Source: Pseudanabaena mucicola FACHB-723 (GTDB lineage: Bacteria; Cyanobacteriota; Cyanobacteriia; Pseudanabaenales; Pseudanabaenaceae). Taken from it: DNA of 58,992 bases. Of this stretch, positions 6,728 through 16,416 are shown piece after piece. Made by a program: the position numbers and the translations under genes. The first letter of the stretch is position 1, and each line of letters begins with the position of its first letter. Below the pieces are notes generated by a model. That model saw only the letters and a list, made by a program, of their open reading frames with translations, ran no database searches and was not told the DNA's origin. The DNA lies in NCBI RefSeq assembly GCF_014696385.1, contig NZ_JACJQB010000021.1:1-58992 (forward strand), in the 5' to 3' direction.

Positions 6728-8233
6728 ATGCTTGAGCCAATATCTCTGCAATCCCTTAAGCAGGAAGCTGAAATGAATTCCTGTGACGATCAAGTCTGGC
6801 TCCGCTTAGCAAGATTTTATTATCAGCAAGCAAATTGGCAAGAGGCGATCGCAGCCTATGAGCGAGTAGTTGAGATTCGTCACCAGTATGCAGCAGAGCA
6901 TTATGATCCTAACAGTATATTAGTTGTGCCATCTTCTAGCGATCATGAAGAATGCCAAAATCAAATACTAGATCAGGCTTTTACTTATTACCAAGACACA
7001 TTAGAAGTCGAAATTGAATATGCAGGATTTTATCTGCAATATGGATATGTCCTGCGCGATCTCTTAGAGATTAGTGCTGCTGAATCAGCACTTCAAAAAG
7101 CCATAGAGATCAATCCAGAACTAGCTGAAGCCATTCTAGAACTAGGAAATATTGCATACAATCGCTGTAACTATTCCTTAGCTGTGCAATATTTTCAGGA
7201 GGCGATTGACCATAAACCAGAATATGCAGAAGCCTACTGCAATATCGGTAATTGTCTAGCACTACAAGGTCAGTTTGAAGATGCGATTGACTGTTACGAA
7301 AAAGCCTATTCACTCAATCCTGATTTGCCTGATTTGTCTCGGAAGCTGAACCAAATCTACAACAGATTTGTCCCGCGTTGGCATTTCCCAATGATGAATG
7401 ATACCTACCGCAATAACTGCTATGAGGAGGCTTTACAGAAAGCTGTCAAACCTGAATCTGTAGTTTTAGATATTGGCTCTGGATCTGGATTGCTAGCACT
7501 GATGGCGGCAAGGGCTGGGGCAAAGCAGGTGTATACCTGTGAGAAGGTGAAGGTTGTTGCAAATATGGCGCGGCAAATTGTAGAAGCTAATGGCTATAGT
7601 CAGCAGATTACTACCTTCAATAAGTTGTCTAATGACCTGCAAGTTGGTGCAGATTTAAGCGAACCTGCTGATATTTTAGTCAGTGAAATTTTTGATGTGG
7701 GGCTTTTGGCGGAGTACGCAGTTCCTTCAGTTCGGCATGCAAGGGAACATTTGCTCAAGCCCAATGCTCAAATTATTCCTAAGTCGGCAACTGTATATGC
7801 GGTGCTAGTGGATAGTAGTCAAGTATTTCATCAGGATCGCGTGAATATAGTGTCAGGCTTTGATCTGAGTTTGTTTAATGCCTTTTCCAAAAAAGCTGAT
7901 TACTTGCAATTATACTTACGAAACTTTGAGTACATCACTCTCTGTAAACCCTTTGAAGTTTTCGAGTTTGACTTTTGTGGCACGAATATTGAGCCTGAAT
8001 CTCGTAATATCTCCGTACAGATTACTGAAAGTGGCACTTGCCATGCGATTGTCTTTTGGTTCCGTTTGTGGTTAGATGACGAAATTTACCTAGATACTAG
8101 TCCATTTAGTCAGGATACTTGTTGGATGCAAGCTGTCCATGTTGTTGATCCGCCTCAGTGCTTAGAGTCGGGTCAGGAGACGGTAGTATTAGCCAGTCAT
8201 GATACCACCTACATTAATTTAAAGTTTGGCTAG
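6728..8233 (+). CDS. TPR protein fused to a PRMT7/9-like protein arginine methyltransferase
   Basis: A 501-residue soluble protein. TPR motifs occupy about residues 22-52 and 98-212. A class I SAM-dependent methyltransferase follows: motif I is VLDIGSGSGLLALMAARAG (residues 247-265), then an acidic residue at the end of strand 2 (YTCE). The double-E loop reads SEIFDVGLLAEYAVP, with Glu320 and Glu329, as in PRMT7 and PRMT9 (TELFDTELIGEGALP in human PRMT7). Near the C-terminus TCWMQAVHVVDPP sits where PRMTs have the THW loop, His being replaced by Cys. The layout resembles human PRMT9 but with one catalytic domain. The ATG at 6728 is preferred to an in-frame TTG at 6716. Substrate unknown. Confidence 0.8.
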   Translation: MLEPISLQSLKQEAEMNSCDDQVWLRLARFYYQQANWQEAIAAYERVVEIRHQYAAEHYDPNSILVVPSSSDHEECQNQILDQAFTYYQDTLEVEIEYAGFYLQYGYVLRDLLEISAAESALQKAIEINPELAEAILELGNIAYNRCNYSLAVQYFQEAIDHKPEYAEAYCNIGNCLALQGQFEDAIDCYEKAYSLNPDLPDLSRKLNQIYNRFVPRWHFPMMNDTYRNNCYEEALQKAVKPESVVLDIGSGSGLLALMAARAGAKQVYTCEKVKVVANMARQIVEANGYSQQITTFNKLSNDLQVGADLSEPADILVSEIFDVGLLAEYAVPSVRHAREHLLKPNAQIIPKSATVYAVLVDSSQVFHQDRVNIVSGFDLSLFNAFSKKADYLQLYLRNFEYITLCKPFEVFEFDFCGTNIEPESRNISVQITESGTCHAIVFWFRLWLDDEIYLDTSPFSQDTCWMQAVHVVDPPQCLESGQETVVLASHDTTYINLKFG

Positions 8234-8350
8234 TTTGGGGCACTTTTTATTGTTATCCCTCTATATGGCAATTACGGCAATCACATAATCGCTGTAAAGT
8301 GATCTGTAAAAATGACAAAAAGCTTCTCTAAGGTGTGTGGAGTTGGATTT

Positions 8351-9724
8351 ATGAAATTATTTGGGACAGATGGCATTCGTGGTCACGTTGGCAACTTTTT
8401 GACTGCGCCCCTAGCTCTAGAAGTTGGCATTAGTGCTGGCAAAATTTTACGGGAACGAGTTGATTGCGATCGCAATCATCAACCGAATGTAATTGCGATC
8501 GGCCAAGATTCGCGTACTTCTGGGGACATGCTCTCGGCGGCAATTTCCGCAGGACTGACCGCCGCAGGTTGGGATGTCTGGCACATTGGGCTATGTCCTA
8601 CCCCAGCCGTTGCCTATCTGACTGCTAATTCCCCAGAAATTTTTGGCGGTGTCATGATTTCCGCTAGCCATAACCCACCCGAAGACAACGGAATTAAGTT
8701 TTTTGGCGACAATGGTACGAAGCTATGCAGTGAAACGCAACAAGCGATCGAAGCCCTTTTAGAGTCCCGCATCCATGCTGATTTAGTTAATTCTTCAACC
8801 GATTGGGGAAAGTATCACGAAAAAGCCCATCTAATTTCTGATTATCAAGAATCTCTCCAAAACTCGATCGCAACGGATTTAAATGGTTTAAAGATCGTGC
8901 TTGATCTTGCCCATGGCTCGGCAACCCGTGTTTCCCTAGAAGTATTTCGCAACTTGGGTGCAGAGGTAATTTGTCTACACCAAGAACCCGATGGCGAGCG
9001 GATTAATGTCAATTGCGGCTCTACCCACCTTGAACCGCTCAGAGCTGCTGTCAAAGAATACAATGCCGACATGGGTTTTGCCTTTGATGGTGATGCCGAT
9101 CGTGTATTGGCAGTCGATAGCCATGGGCGCGTGGTTGATGGTGATTACATTCTCTATCTCTGGGGTCAGGAATTACTGGAGAATAATCAACTCCCCAATA
9201 GTGCGATTGTGACTACTGTCATGGCAAATCTTGGCTTTGAGCGAGCATGGCAAAAACTGGGCGGCAACTTTGTCCGCACACCCGTGGGTGATCAATATGT
9301 CCATGCCGAAATGGTGCGATCGGGCGCAATGCTTGGTGGTGAACAGTCTGGACATGTGCTTTGTCGTCACTATGCCGTGAGTGGAGATGGGTTGCTCGCA
9401 GCCTTACATTTAGCCGCCTTAGCAAAACAAAAAGCGCCTCTTTCCGAGTTGATGGATCAAAGCTTCCATCCCTATCCCCAACTCCTCAAAAATGTGCGGG
9501 TGGAAGATCGGGAACTGCGCCGCAATTGGCAAACCTGCGATGCCTTAGTGCAAGCGATCGCTTTAGCTGAACAAGATTTAGGTGATCGGGGTCGGATTCT
9601 AGTCCGAGCCTCTGGGACAGAACCATTGATGCGGGTAATGGTGGAGGCAGAAACTTTGGACTTGGCAACCCATTGGACAGACAGCCTGACAGGATTGATT
9701 GAAAAACAGTTGTTGCAAAACTAA
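8351..9724 (+). CDS. glmM: Phosphoglucosamine mutase GlmM
   Basis: Interconverts glucosamine-6-phosphate and glucosamine-1-phosphate in the cytoplasm, feeding UDP-GlcNAc for peptidoglycan and lipopolysaccharide. The 457 residues open with [11 protein letters not shown], the family signature. The phosphoserine loop is [13 protein letters not shown], metal binding is by DGDADR, and the C-terminal phosphate-binding loop is [15 protein letters not shown]. The start at 8351 is favoured because it gives the standard N-terminus and has GGAG eight bases upstream; an in-frame ATG at 8312 would add 13 unrelated residues. Followed by an exceptionally long stem-loop. Phosphomannomutase activity cannot be excluded but the sequence fits GlmM better. 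Confidence 0.93.
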   Translation: MKLFGTDGIRGHVGNFLTAPLALEVGISAGKILRERVDCDRNHQPNVIAIGQDSRTSGDMLSAAISAGLTAAGWDVWHIGLCPTPAVAYLTANSPEIFGGVMISASHNPPEDNGIKFFGDNGTKLCSETQQAIEALLESRIHADLVNSSTDWGKYHEKAHLISDYQESLQNSIATDLNGLKIVLDLAHGSATRVSLEVFRNLGAEVICLHQEPDGERINVNCGSTHLEPLRAAVKEYNADMGFAFDGDADRVLAVDSHGRVVDGDYILYLWGQELLENNQLPNSAIVTTVMANLGFERAWQKLGGNFVRTPVGDQYVHAEMVRSGAMLGGEQSGHVLCRHYAVSGDGLLAALHLAALAKQKAPLSELMDQSFHPYPQLLKNVRVEDRELRRNWQTCDALVQAIALAEQDLGDRGRILVRASGTEPLMRVMVEAETLDLATHWTDSLTGLIEKQLLQN

Positions 9725-9727
9725 GGC

Positions 9728-9782
9728 AATCTATACGAAAAACTTTCCCCGCCAAAAGCGGGGAAAGTTTTTCGTATAGATT
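9728..9782 (+). terminator. Perfect 25-bp stem-loop after glmM
   Basis: Arms 9728-9752 and 9758-9782 are perfect complements around CAAAA. The stem holds a GC-rich centre (CCCCGC/GCGGGG) flanked by A and T runs, so it can terminate transcription in both directions. Length and perfection exceed a usual terminator. Confidence 0.75.
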
Positions 9783-9834
9783 ACTTGAAAAGCGCTATAT
9801 GATGAGACATATATGAGTTTAGGAAGGTGCGCTC

Positions 9835-10425
9835 ATGTTAGTTCAAACTAAACGATTCACGATCGCAGAATATCAACGTCTTACTGATTTAGGAATGTTA
9901 CAAAACAGTGCTGAACGAGAGCGTACTGAACTAATTAGAGGAGAAATTACCTATATGGTTGCCAAGGGAATTCGGCATACATTTTGTTGTCGCAACCTGC
10001 TGGAAGAACTATCAAATTTAGTTAAAGGACATGCAAAATTACAGTGCCAAGATCCAATCTTTTTGCCACCTGATAGTTCCCCTGAGCCAGATTTTGTGAT
10101 TGTGCGCGATCGCGAAGATGATTACCTAACAGGACATCCCACCCCTGACGATATTCTCCTAGTCATTGAAATTGCCGATTCCTCTCTGAGCTATGACCGT
10201 GATGTTAAAGGCTTGCTCTATGCCGAAGCAGGAATTGCCAACTATTGGTTATTTAACTTGATCGACAATCGATTAGAAGTCTATAGCGAACCCTACCGTG
10301 ATGACCAAGGAAAAGGTAACTATGCCCAAAGAAGATATGTTCTCTCGCATCAGGTAATCGCCTTAAATTTATTTCCTGATCTCGATTTACATTTAGAACT
10401 CAGTAAAGTTTTACCAAAGTCTTAA
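9835..10425 (+). CDS. Uma2-family (DUF820) putative endonuclease
   Basis: A 196-residue protein of a family expanded in cyanobacteria, with a PD-(D/E)xK nuclease-like fold. Visible core residues are PEPDFVIV (residues 83-90), then ILLVIEIADSS with the catalytic-type Glu, and a Lys in DVKGLLYAEAGIANYWL. The N-terminal segment RFTIAEYQRLTDLG is the usual start. Biological role is unsettled; many copies lie near mobile elements, but none is obvious here. The ATG at 9835 follows GGAAGGTGC, a reasonable ribosome site. Confidence 0.9.
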   Translation: MLVQTKRFTIAEYQRLTDLGMLQNSAERERTELIRGEITYMVAKGIRHTFCCRNLLEELSNLVKGHAKLQCQDPIFLPPDSSPEPDFVIVRDREDDYLTGHPTPDDILLVIEIADSSLSYDRDVKGLLYAEAGIANYWLFNLIDNRLEVYSEPYRDDQGKGNYAQRRYVLSHQVIALNLFPDLDLHLELSKVLPKS

Positions 10426-10547
10426 ATAGTGCAACATAGTTAAGCGCGATAGCAGTGGTGATTAACTTAGCAAGCTAGGATAATGAGTTGAGACGACGCA
10501 ATGCGCCGCCGCTTAATTATTATGGCTTCTTAGCATTTGGTGGGTTA

Positions 10548-12833
10548 ATGCAATTAGGTTTACGGTTTCTCAAAATGCGACATTGGGTGAGATTCATCGC
10601 GCTTACCTTGTCAGCACTTTTATTAGTTCTATCAATAGGTGGACTGTTTCCCCAATCATCGGTGGCGCAATCTCAAGAAATTGCGATCGCAGTTTCAGTT
10701 CCCCTCAGTGGCGATGGCGCAAACGGCGGACAAGAAATAGTTGATAGCATCAAACTATATATTGATTCCACTAATCGAGATGGCGGGATCAACGGTCGCC
10801 CCCTCAAGCTTTTACTTTTTGATGACAAAGGCAGTGTGGAAACAGTCAAACAAGTTGCCCCCGAAATAGTTAAAAGTAACGCTGTGATTGTGTTGGGACA
10901 TCGTTCATCCGATGCCTCGATCACCGCAGGTAATATCTATCAAGAGGGTAAATTGCCCGCAATTACGGGAACAGCTAACAGCGAGAAAGTGACCAAAGAT
11001 CGTCCTTACTATTTTCGGATGGTCTATACCAATAATGCCCTCGCCCAAACCCTCTCAATCTATGCTCAACAGGTTTTGCAGTTCAAAACCGCTAGCATCA
11101 TTTACGATCAAGCCAGTAAAAATGAGCAGTCCCAGTCGGAAGTGCTCAAAGCTGCCTTTGAAAAAAATGGCAATGGCAAGATTCAACGCACTTGGGGGAT
11201 CGATTCCGATCCGAATAATCGCAAGCAATCAGTGCAAACAATCGTTGATGAATTGGCGGCTGAACCTGAAGCAGGCTTGATTTTCCTACCCTTAACCAAA
11301 GAGGATGTTGCCGAAGATTTTTTGGTTGCCCTCAAACGTAAGGGTATTAAAAATCCAATTTTTAGTGAACAAGCACTGGGCAGAGAATCCTTTGCCAAAC
11401 GCTTTGAGAAGTACGACGAGGAAAAGAATAATATTGGATTCTTTACGGATGGAATGTACGTCGCATCACCGATTCTGTTCGACAGTGCGGGTGCTGACGC
11501 TCAAGACTTCCTAAATGCCTACGAACAAGCCTACAACAAACCACCCTCCTATTTAGGAGCTAAGTTTTATGAGGCTGCCATCGCAGCAGTGGATGCCATT
11601 CGCAAGGTAAATCCGAAGGCAACAGCAGATAGTTTAATTAGCGATCGCGAACAGGTACGCGCCGAGCTAGAAAAACTGAACAATCGTAAAGTTGGTCTGC
11701 GGGGCTTAACAGGACTGCTCTATTTCAATGCCAATCGCAACAGTGATCAACCTGTGCGTCTTGCTCAGTTTGAAAACCATCGACTCGTTTCTGCGGCTCA
11801 ACAGTTCACCCCCATCTCTAACCCTGAGCGTCTGGAGTTGGCAAAGGAAACGCAAGCAGGAAATATTGTCCAATCAGGTGAGCAATATTTTTGGCGACAA
11901 CGGGTGGTCTATGCAGGGCTAGATCTCAATAAAATGAACCGCATTGATAAATCTAGTTTCACTGCCGATTTTTATGTGTGGTTTCGCTATAACGGCAATG
12001 ATGAACCAACGGAAATTCAATTCCCCGATGCCGTCAGCAACAGTGTCAACCCTAATGCCCCTGTATTTGACCCCAAAGCACCCATCAAAGCCGAACTAGT
12101 CAATGGTTTAAAATATCGCCTCTATCGGGTACGTGGTGAATTTCGGAATTCCTTTGACTTTCGTGACTATCCCTTCGACTCACAACGTTTAACGCTGCGC
12201 TTTGACAATCCCAATCTTTCTACAGATCGATTAATTTATGCGATCGATAGGGTCGGTCTCAAATTACCGAAACCTGAAGCCCTAGAGCGTCAACCCTTCC
12301 AAGGTCTACAACTCTGGAACTTCAAAGACATCACCTATTTTCAAGATTCCTCGCGCAGCACCTCTACCCAAGGCGATCCCGATTTACTCCAAGCCAATGC
12401 TCAGGTAGAGTACCCCGGTCTCAGTGTGCGGATGTCCTTTCAGCGTAAAACCCTAGTGTTTTTATCGAAGAATCTACTGCCACTGATTTTATTGTCGCTT
12501 TTAACCTACTGTTGCCTCTTTTTCCCCTATACGATGTTTGTACCGCGCACGATGGCTCCTGCCTCAGCGCTACTATCGGGAATTGTGTTATTGCTGTCCT
12601 TTAACAATCAATTGCCAGAGGTGGGATACACTGTCGCTTTAGAATATGTGTTTTATGTTTATTTCAGTTTGTGTTTATTGCCAATTGTGGTGACGGTGAT
12701 TGGCACAAAATTAGAAAGAGATGGGCGTACAAAAGCATTTCGCCTGTTAAATATCGGCTCATGGATTTTGTATCCCGCGATTATGATTGCCACAATCGCT
12801 AGTTATGCGATCGCATACGGCAGCCGTCTCTAA
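10548..12833 (+). CDS. Pentameric ligand-gated ion channel with N-terminal periplasmic-binding domain
   Basis: A 761-residue inner-membrane protein. A signal/anchor helix spans about residues 12-32. Residues 43-440 are a type 1 periplasmic-binding domain (LivK-like), from IAVSVPLSGDGANGG to the lobe ending near LRGLTGLLYF. Residues 450-635 form the channel's beta-sandwich domain, with the Pro-loop FRDYPFDSQ (538-546), almost the same as FRRYPFDSQ in Gloeobacter GLIC. Four membrane helices follow: about 641-662, 668-688 (pore M2), 694-719 and 732-756. Cys-loop cysteines are absent, as in other bacterial channels. Start at ATG 10548 has GGTGG upstream; an in-frame TTG at 10488 lies in repeat sequence. 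Ligand and ion selectivity unknown. Confidence 0.9.
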   Translation: MQLGLRFLKMRHWVRFIALTLSALLLVLSIGGLFPQSSVAQSQEIAIAVSVPLSGDGANGGQEIVDSIKLYIDSTNRDGGINGRPLKLLLFDDKGSVETVKQVAPEIVKSNAVIVLGHRSSDASITAGNIYQEGKLPAITGTANSEKVTKDRPYYFRMVYTNNALAQTLSIYAQQVLQFKTASIIYDQASKNEQSQSEVLKAAFEKNGNGKIQRTWGIDSDPNNRKQSVQTIVDELAAEPEAGLIFLPLTKEDVAEDFLVALKRKGIKNPIFSEQALGRESFAKRFEKYDEEKNNIGFFTDGMYVASPILFDSAGADAQDFLNAYEQAYNKPPSYLGAKFYEAAIAAVDAIRKVNPKATADSLISDREQVRAELEKLNNRKVGLRGLTGLLYFNANRNSDQPVRLAQFENHRLVSAAQQFTPISNPERLELAKETQAGNIVQSGEQYFWRQRVVYAGLDLNKMNRIDKSSFTADFYVWFRYNGNDEPTEIQFPDAVSNSVNPNAPVFDPKAPIKAELVNGLKYRLYRVRGEFRNSFDFRDYPFDSQRLTLRFDNPNLSTDRLIYAIDRVGLKLPKPEALERQPFQGLQLWNFKDITYFQDSSRSTSTQGDPDLLQANAQVEYPGLSVRMSFQRKTLVFLSKNLLPLILLSLLTYCCLFFPYTMFVPRTMAPASALLSGIVLLLSFNNQLPEVGYTVALEYVFYVYFSLCLLPIVVTVIGTKLERDGRTKAFRLLNIGSWILYPAIMIATIASYAIAYGSRL

Positions 12834-12840
12834 AATAAAA

Positions 12841-12871
12841 GTTGTGGCTCACGCTCCGCGTGAGCCACAAC
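12841..12871. terminator. Stem-loop between convergent channel and DUF4436 genes
   Basis: Arms GTTGTGGCTCACGC (12841-12854) and its complement (12858-12871) enclose TCC. It lies between two convergent stops and likely terminates both. Confidence 0.75.
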
Positions 12872-12885
12872 TTTGTTAGACAGGG

Positions 12886-13770
12886 TTAGACAGGCTTTTT
12901 ATAGCGAGTTAACCAACAGAAGAACAAAATTGGCAAGGAAATCGCCACTAATGACTCTGCCCAAAAGAAAGATAGAAAATCGGTCAAACTACCAAGGGGA
13001 GGCACACCCGGTTGCAGATTGCGTACCGCGGGCAAGGCAAATAACATACCCGCAATTAGGGTATACATCCCAAACTCAATAGGGCGTGGTTGCCAAACTA
13101 CAACCATCGTCATCGTGAAAATAATCAAGCCAATTAGCCACATCGCAATCATCAAAAAGATCGAGAATGATTTGGTAATCACTGATCGCGAAACCTGCAC
13201 ACGCAGTCCCATATAGTCATCGCTAGATTCAAACTCAGACTTGGGGATATAGTCAATATCAACGTTAAAGCCTGGAACTGCCCCGAAAAATCTGACTAGC
13301 ATCGGAATATCTTCTGTTTCATTTTTAGGGTTAGTGAAGAAGAGATAAAAATCAGAAGTATGTACATCAAATGGATAATCACTGACCTTACCAGTGGATA
13401 GAGAGATAGTCCCCGTTACAGCATCAGGAATACGGCCCTTGGCAAGGGTGACTTCAGCTTTACCACTTTCAATACCTGTGAAAAATCGTAAGTCTTCCGC
13501 TAACCTAGCATCTTTACTGAACTTACCTTCTGGGGTGGCATCAAAACGAAAGCCGAGTTCGCCTTTAATCGGATCGATGGATAGAAGGTTAATCTCCACA
13601 TCCATGCGATTTGGTATAGTTTCGTCACCAAAAACAATATCTGCCGCACGTTGAGTGCGATCGTTTTGATAGAGATAGAGTGCACCTGAGAATGATGCAA
13701 TGAAAAGCGCCACAAACAGAATAATGATCAGAAGCCTTTTTCTGAACAATTTACTAGACGTATCTTCCAT
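12886..13770 (-). CDS. DUF4436-family membrane protein
   Basis: A 294-residue membrane protein of unknown role. One N-terminal membrane helix (about residues 12-34) leads to a beta-rich outside domain (45-195) containing the segment SDYPFDVHTSDFYLFF. Two or more helices follow: 199-226, 231-250 and 266-287. The protein is convergent with the ion-channel gene and shares its terminator. The YPFD motif in a strand-turn and the beta-domain-then-helices plan recall the channel next door, but there is no M2-like sequence and homology is not shown. DUF4436 proteins also occur in actinobacteria without known function. Confidence 0.8.
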   Translation of the reverse strand: MEDTSSKLFRKRLLIIILFVALFIASFSGALYLYQNDRTQRAADIVFGDETIPNRMDVEINLLSIDPIKGELGFRFDATPEGKFSKDARLAEDLRFFTGIESGKAEVTLAKGRIPDAVTGTISLSTGKVSDYPFDVHTSDFYLFFTNPKNETEDIPMLVRFFGAVPGFNVDIDYIPKSEFESSDDYMGLRVQVSRSVITKSFSIFLMIAMWLIGLIIFTMTMVVVWQPRPIEFGMYTLIAGMLFALPAVRNLQPGVPPLGSLTDFLSFFWAESLVAISLPILFFCWLTRYKKPV

Positions 13771-14021
13771 TTAGTTTTTAGAGTTGAGAGCAATAATTCA
13801 ACAATTCAACTGAGATCATATAGCGATCGCAATGGCATTTAGTTTGCTAAAGACATGAGTAAACATTCTTTACATCGACAGTTTGAGGACAAGTTGATGA
13901 CGACCTTTCCGCAGAATCGTTTTATTAACGATCAATCATTGATAAAATTTGTAACGATTAGGTTGTGGGTTATGAAAATTCACTCTAGTCACTAAGCCCC
14001 TTAAACTTAACCTCAAAATTC

Positions 14022-15224
14022 ATGGCTCGACAAATCAAAAACATTGCACCGCATGGTGGTCAACTAATCAATCGCCTCGCCTCAGACGCGCAAAAAGAAG
14101 TTTTTTATAGCAAGGCTGACCACTTGCCAGTTGTGCAGTTGACTGAGCGATCGCTGTCGGATCTTGAGTTAATTGCGATCGGTGGATTTAGTCCTCTAAC
14201 TGGCTTTTTAGGTAAAGCGGACTATGAATCCGTAGTTTTAAACATGCGCCTTGCCAATGGCTTACCTTGGTCAATCCCGATCACTTTACCCGTCACCGAT
14301 GCAGTGGCAGACACCCTCAATGTTGGTGATTTGGTGCGATTAAATGATCCTAGTGGTGTATTTATTGGCGTACTCGAACTAAGTGAAAAATATAAATACG
14401 ACAAGCTAAAGGAAGCGCTCCATGTCTATCGCACCAACGAAGATCGCCACCCCGGAGTAAAGGTCGTCTACGCCCAAGGCGATGTCTATCTCGCTGGTGA
14501 CGTGTGGTTGCTAGAGCGACGCGCTCATCCACTTTTCCCCACCTATCAGATCGATCCCATTGATTCCCGTGAATTATTTATCGAGAAAGGCTGGAAAACT
14601 GTAGTTGGTTTCCAAACCCGTAACCCGATTCACCGCGCCCATGAATACATTCAAAAATGTGCGTTGGAAATCGTTGATGGTTTGTTCTTGCATCCTCTCG
14701 TTGGTGCAACTAAGAGCGATGACGTACCTGCGGATGTGCGGATGCGTTGCTATGAAATCATGCTAGAGCATTATTTCCCGCTCGATCGGGTCACCTTGGC
14801 AATTAACCCTGCGGCGATGCGCTACGCAGGCCCCCGTGAGGCAATTTTCCATGCATTGATTCGCAAAAACTATGGTTGTACTCATTTCATCGTCGGACGC
14901 GATCATGCTGGTGTTGGCGACTATTACGGAACTTATGACGCGCAATACATCTTTGATGAGTTTGAAGCAGGCGAACTCGGCATCATTCCTCTGATGTTTG
15001 AACATGCGTTCTATTGCAAGCGCACGCAGGGGATGGCAACCACTAAAACTAGTGCTAGCCTTCCTGAAGAACGGGTGCATCTCTCTGGCACAAAGGTACG
15101 CGAAATGTTGCGCCGTGGTGAATGTCCTCCTCCTGAGTTCTCGCGTCCTGAAGTTGCCGCAGAGCTAGCGAAGGTAATGCATCAAATGGCAGTCGAGGAA
15201 GCTTCTACAGGCTTTGAAATTTAA
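14022..15224 (+). CDS. sat: Sulfate adenylyltransferase (ATP sulfurylase)
   Basis: Makes adenosine 5'-phosphosulfate from ATP and sulfate, the first step of assimilatory sulfate reduction, in the cytoplasm. The 400-residue product is the homo-oligomeric Sat/MET3 type without a kinase domain. Active-site motifs are [15 protein letters not shown] (QxRNPxHRxHE), [17 protein letters not shown] and [14 protein letters not shown]. The DPSG...ELSE N-terminal domain is complete. The start ATG at 14022 gives the usual [13 protein letters not shown] opening. No APS-kinase or reductase gene is adjacent. A dispersed repeat follows the gene. Confidence 0.96.
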   Translation: MARQIKNIAPHGGQLINRLASDAQKEVFYSKADHLPVVQLTERSLSDLELIAIGGFSPLTGFLGKADYESVVLNMRLANGLPWSIPITLPVTDAVADTLNVGDLVRLNDPSGVFIGVLELSEKYKYDKLKEALHVYRTNEDRHPGVKVVYAQGDVYLAGDVWLLERRAHPLFPTYQIDPIDSRELFIEKGWKTVVGFQTRNPIHRAHEYIQKCALEIVDGLFLHPLVGATKSDDVPADVRMRCYEIMLEHYFPLDRVTLAINPAAMRYAGPREAIFHALIRKNYGCTHFIVGRDHAGVGDYYGTYDAQYIFDEFEAGELGIIPLMFEHAFYCKRTQGMATTKTSASLPEERVHLSGTKVREMLRRGECPPPEFSRPEVAAELAKVMHQMAVEEASTGFEI

Positions 15225-15230
15225 TCAATT

Positions 15231-15276
15231 TGCCCTCATCCCCCAGCCCCTTCTCCTGCTTTGGGAGAAGGGGAGT
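15231..15276. repeat. Dispersed cyanobacterial repeat with hairpin
   Basis: CCCTCATCCCCCAGCCCC followed by CCCCTTCTCC (15247-15256) pairing with GGAGAAGGGG (15264-15273). This word is familiar as a dispersed intergenic repeat in many cyanobacterial genomes. Here it separates convergent sat and csaB and may terminate both. Confidence 0.6.
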
Positions 15277-15282
15277 AAGAGT

Positions 15283-16335
15283 CTAGTAATTTAAAATTTC
15301 TTGGTGAATGAGGGCTTTTTGTTTGAGTTGCTGAATACGGTTTACGATCGCAATTTCCTGATTTAAACTTTGACTTAAATCATTAACCCAAACATCCGTA
15401 AGCATTTGAGCATCTTCTGGTAAATCTTCTAATTCCCATCCTGAAATTCCCAAATCTTCCATCAAATAGGAAACTTTAGGATCGTAGCTAATAGCGGAGC
15501 ATTGGCAACCCTCCGATGCTGCCATGATCAGCCCATGTAACCGCATGGCGATCGCTAAATCCACACCTCGGAAAATTCCTTTCAGTTTGCGGGGATCCTT
15601 TTGAATAATCACTTGACTTTGATTGGGGCGCTTGTCGTTGAGAGCATCGCCAATTGCCTGTGCGATTGACTTGTCCTGTGCAGGTTGAAAAGGAATTAAT
15701 AAAATATAGGCTTTGGTCTGATCCTGTAGCTTTTGCAATGCCTCGGTAATTGTGGCAAGGCGACAGGATGTTAACTGCGGATGCGATCGCAAAATTACGG
15801 CAACTTTAGGCGCAGAGGGATCACGGCTAAGATTCATATCGGTTGCATCTAAAGCCCAGACTGGATCGGGAGCCACAATACTTTCAATTTGCCAATCTGC
15901 TAATAACTGAGCCGAATTTTGATCGCGAACGGAGACGAGGTTACAACCCTGAAAAGCTCGTTTCGAGATCCATTTACTAAGCTTGCGTTTGATTGGCCCC
16001 ACCCCCTGCGCCCATGCTGCAGTCTGCAATCCCATCCCCTGCGCTAGCCCCATCAATCCACCATAATAAATTGGATTTCTGGCACTGGTGGCATCTTGCA
16101 TTAAGCTACCGCCGCCCCAAATAAAGATATCTGATTGCTTTAGAGCATTAATTAATGAAAATACGGAATAGCGATCGCAAGCTTCGACCTTGTGCAAAGT
16201 TTCCGTCGCCTTGGGACTGGCGGACAAGACCAATGGCTGCATATCGGGCGGTAACATCTGTAATAAAGTGGCAAGCAATGCTTCATCGCCACCATTACCC
16301 ATTCCGTAATATCCACATAACACCGCACGTCGCAT
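15283..16335 (-). CDS. csaB: Polysaccharide pyruvyl transferase CsaB
   Basis: A 350-residue enzyme of the family that transfers pyruvate from phosphoenolpyruvate to cell-wall polysaccharide. Pyruvylated polysaccharide anchors SLH-domain proteins; an SLH-domain porin is encoded at 45749, so a functional link is plausible although the genes are far apart. The N-terminus CGYYGMGNGGDEALL is the family signature, followed by FIWGGGSLMQD. The C-terminal AMRLHGLIMAASEGC holds the conserved Arg-His pair, and SYDPKVSYLMEDLG is also conserved. It starts at the ATG complementary to 16333-16335. Confidence 0.93.
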   Translation of the reverse strand: MRRAVLCGYYGMGNGGDEALLATLLQMLPPDMQPLVLSASPKATETLHKVEACDRYSVFSLINALKQSDIFIWGGGSLMQDATSARNPIYYGGLMGLAQGMGLQTAAWAQGVGPIKRKLSKWISKRAFQGCNLVSVRDQNSAQLLADWQIESIVAPDPVWALDATDMNLSRDPSAPKVAVILRSHPQLTSCRLATITEALQKLQDQTKAYILLIPFQPAQDKSIAQAIGDALNDKRPNQSQVIIQKDPRKLKGIFRGVDLAIAMRLHGLIMAASEGCQCSAISYDPKVSYLMEDLGISGWELEDLPEDAQMLTDVWVNDLSQSLNQEIAIVNRIQQLKQKALIHQEILNY

Positions 16336-16416
16336 AGTCGCTTGCCCTATCTGCTCTATATCTTGTAGCTAAGTGAAGATTTACTTCACTTTCTTTTGCC
16401 CTTAATTGTCTCGCAT

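Noticed and set aside
14763-15080. 105-codon minus-strand frame inside sat
   Set aside because: Lies wholly within a conserved enzyme gene and has no family resemblance.
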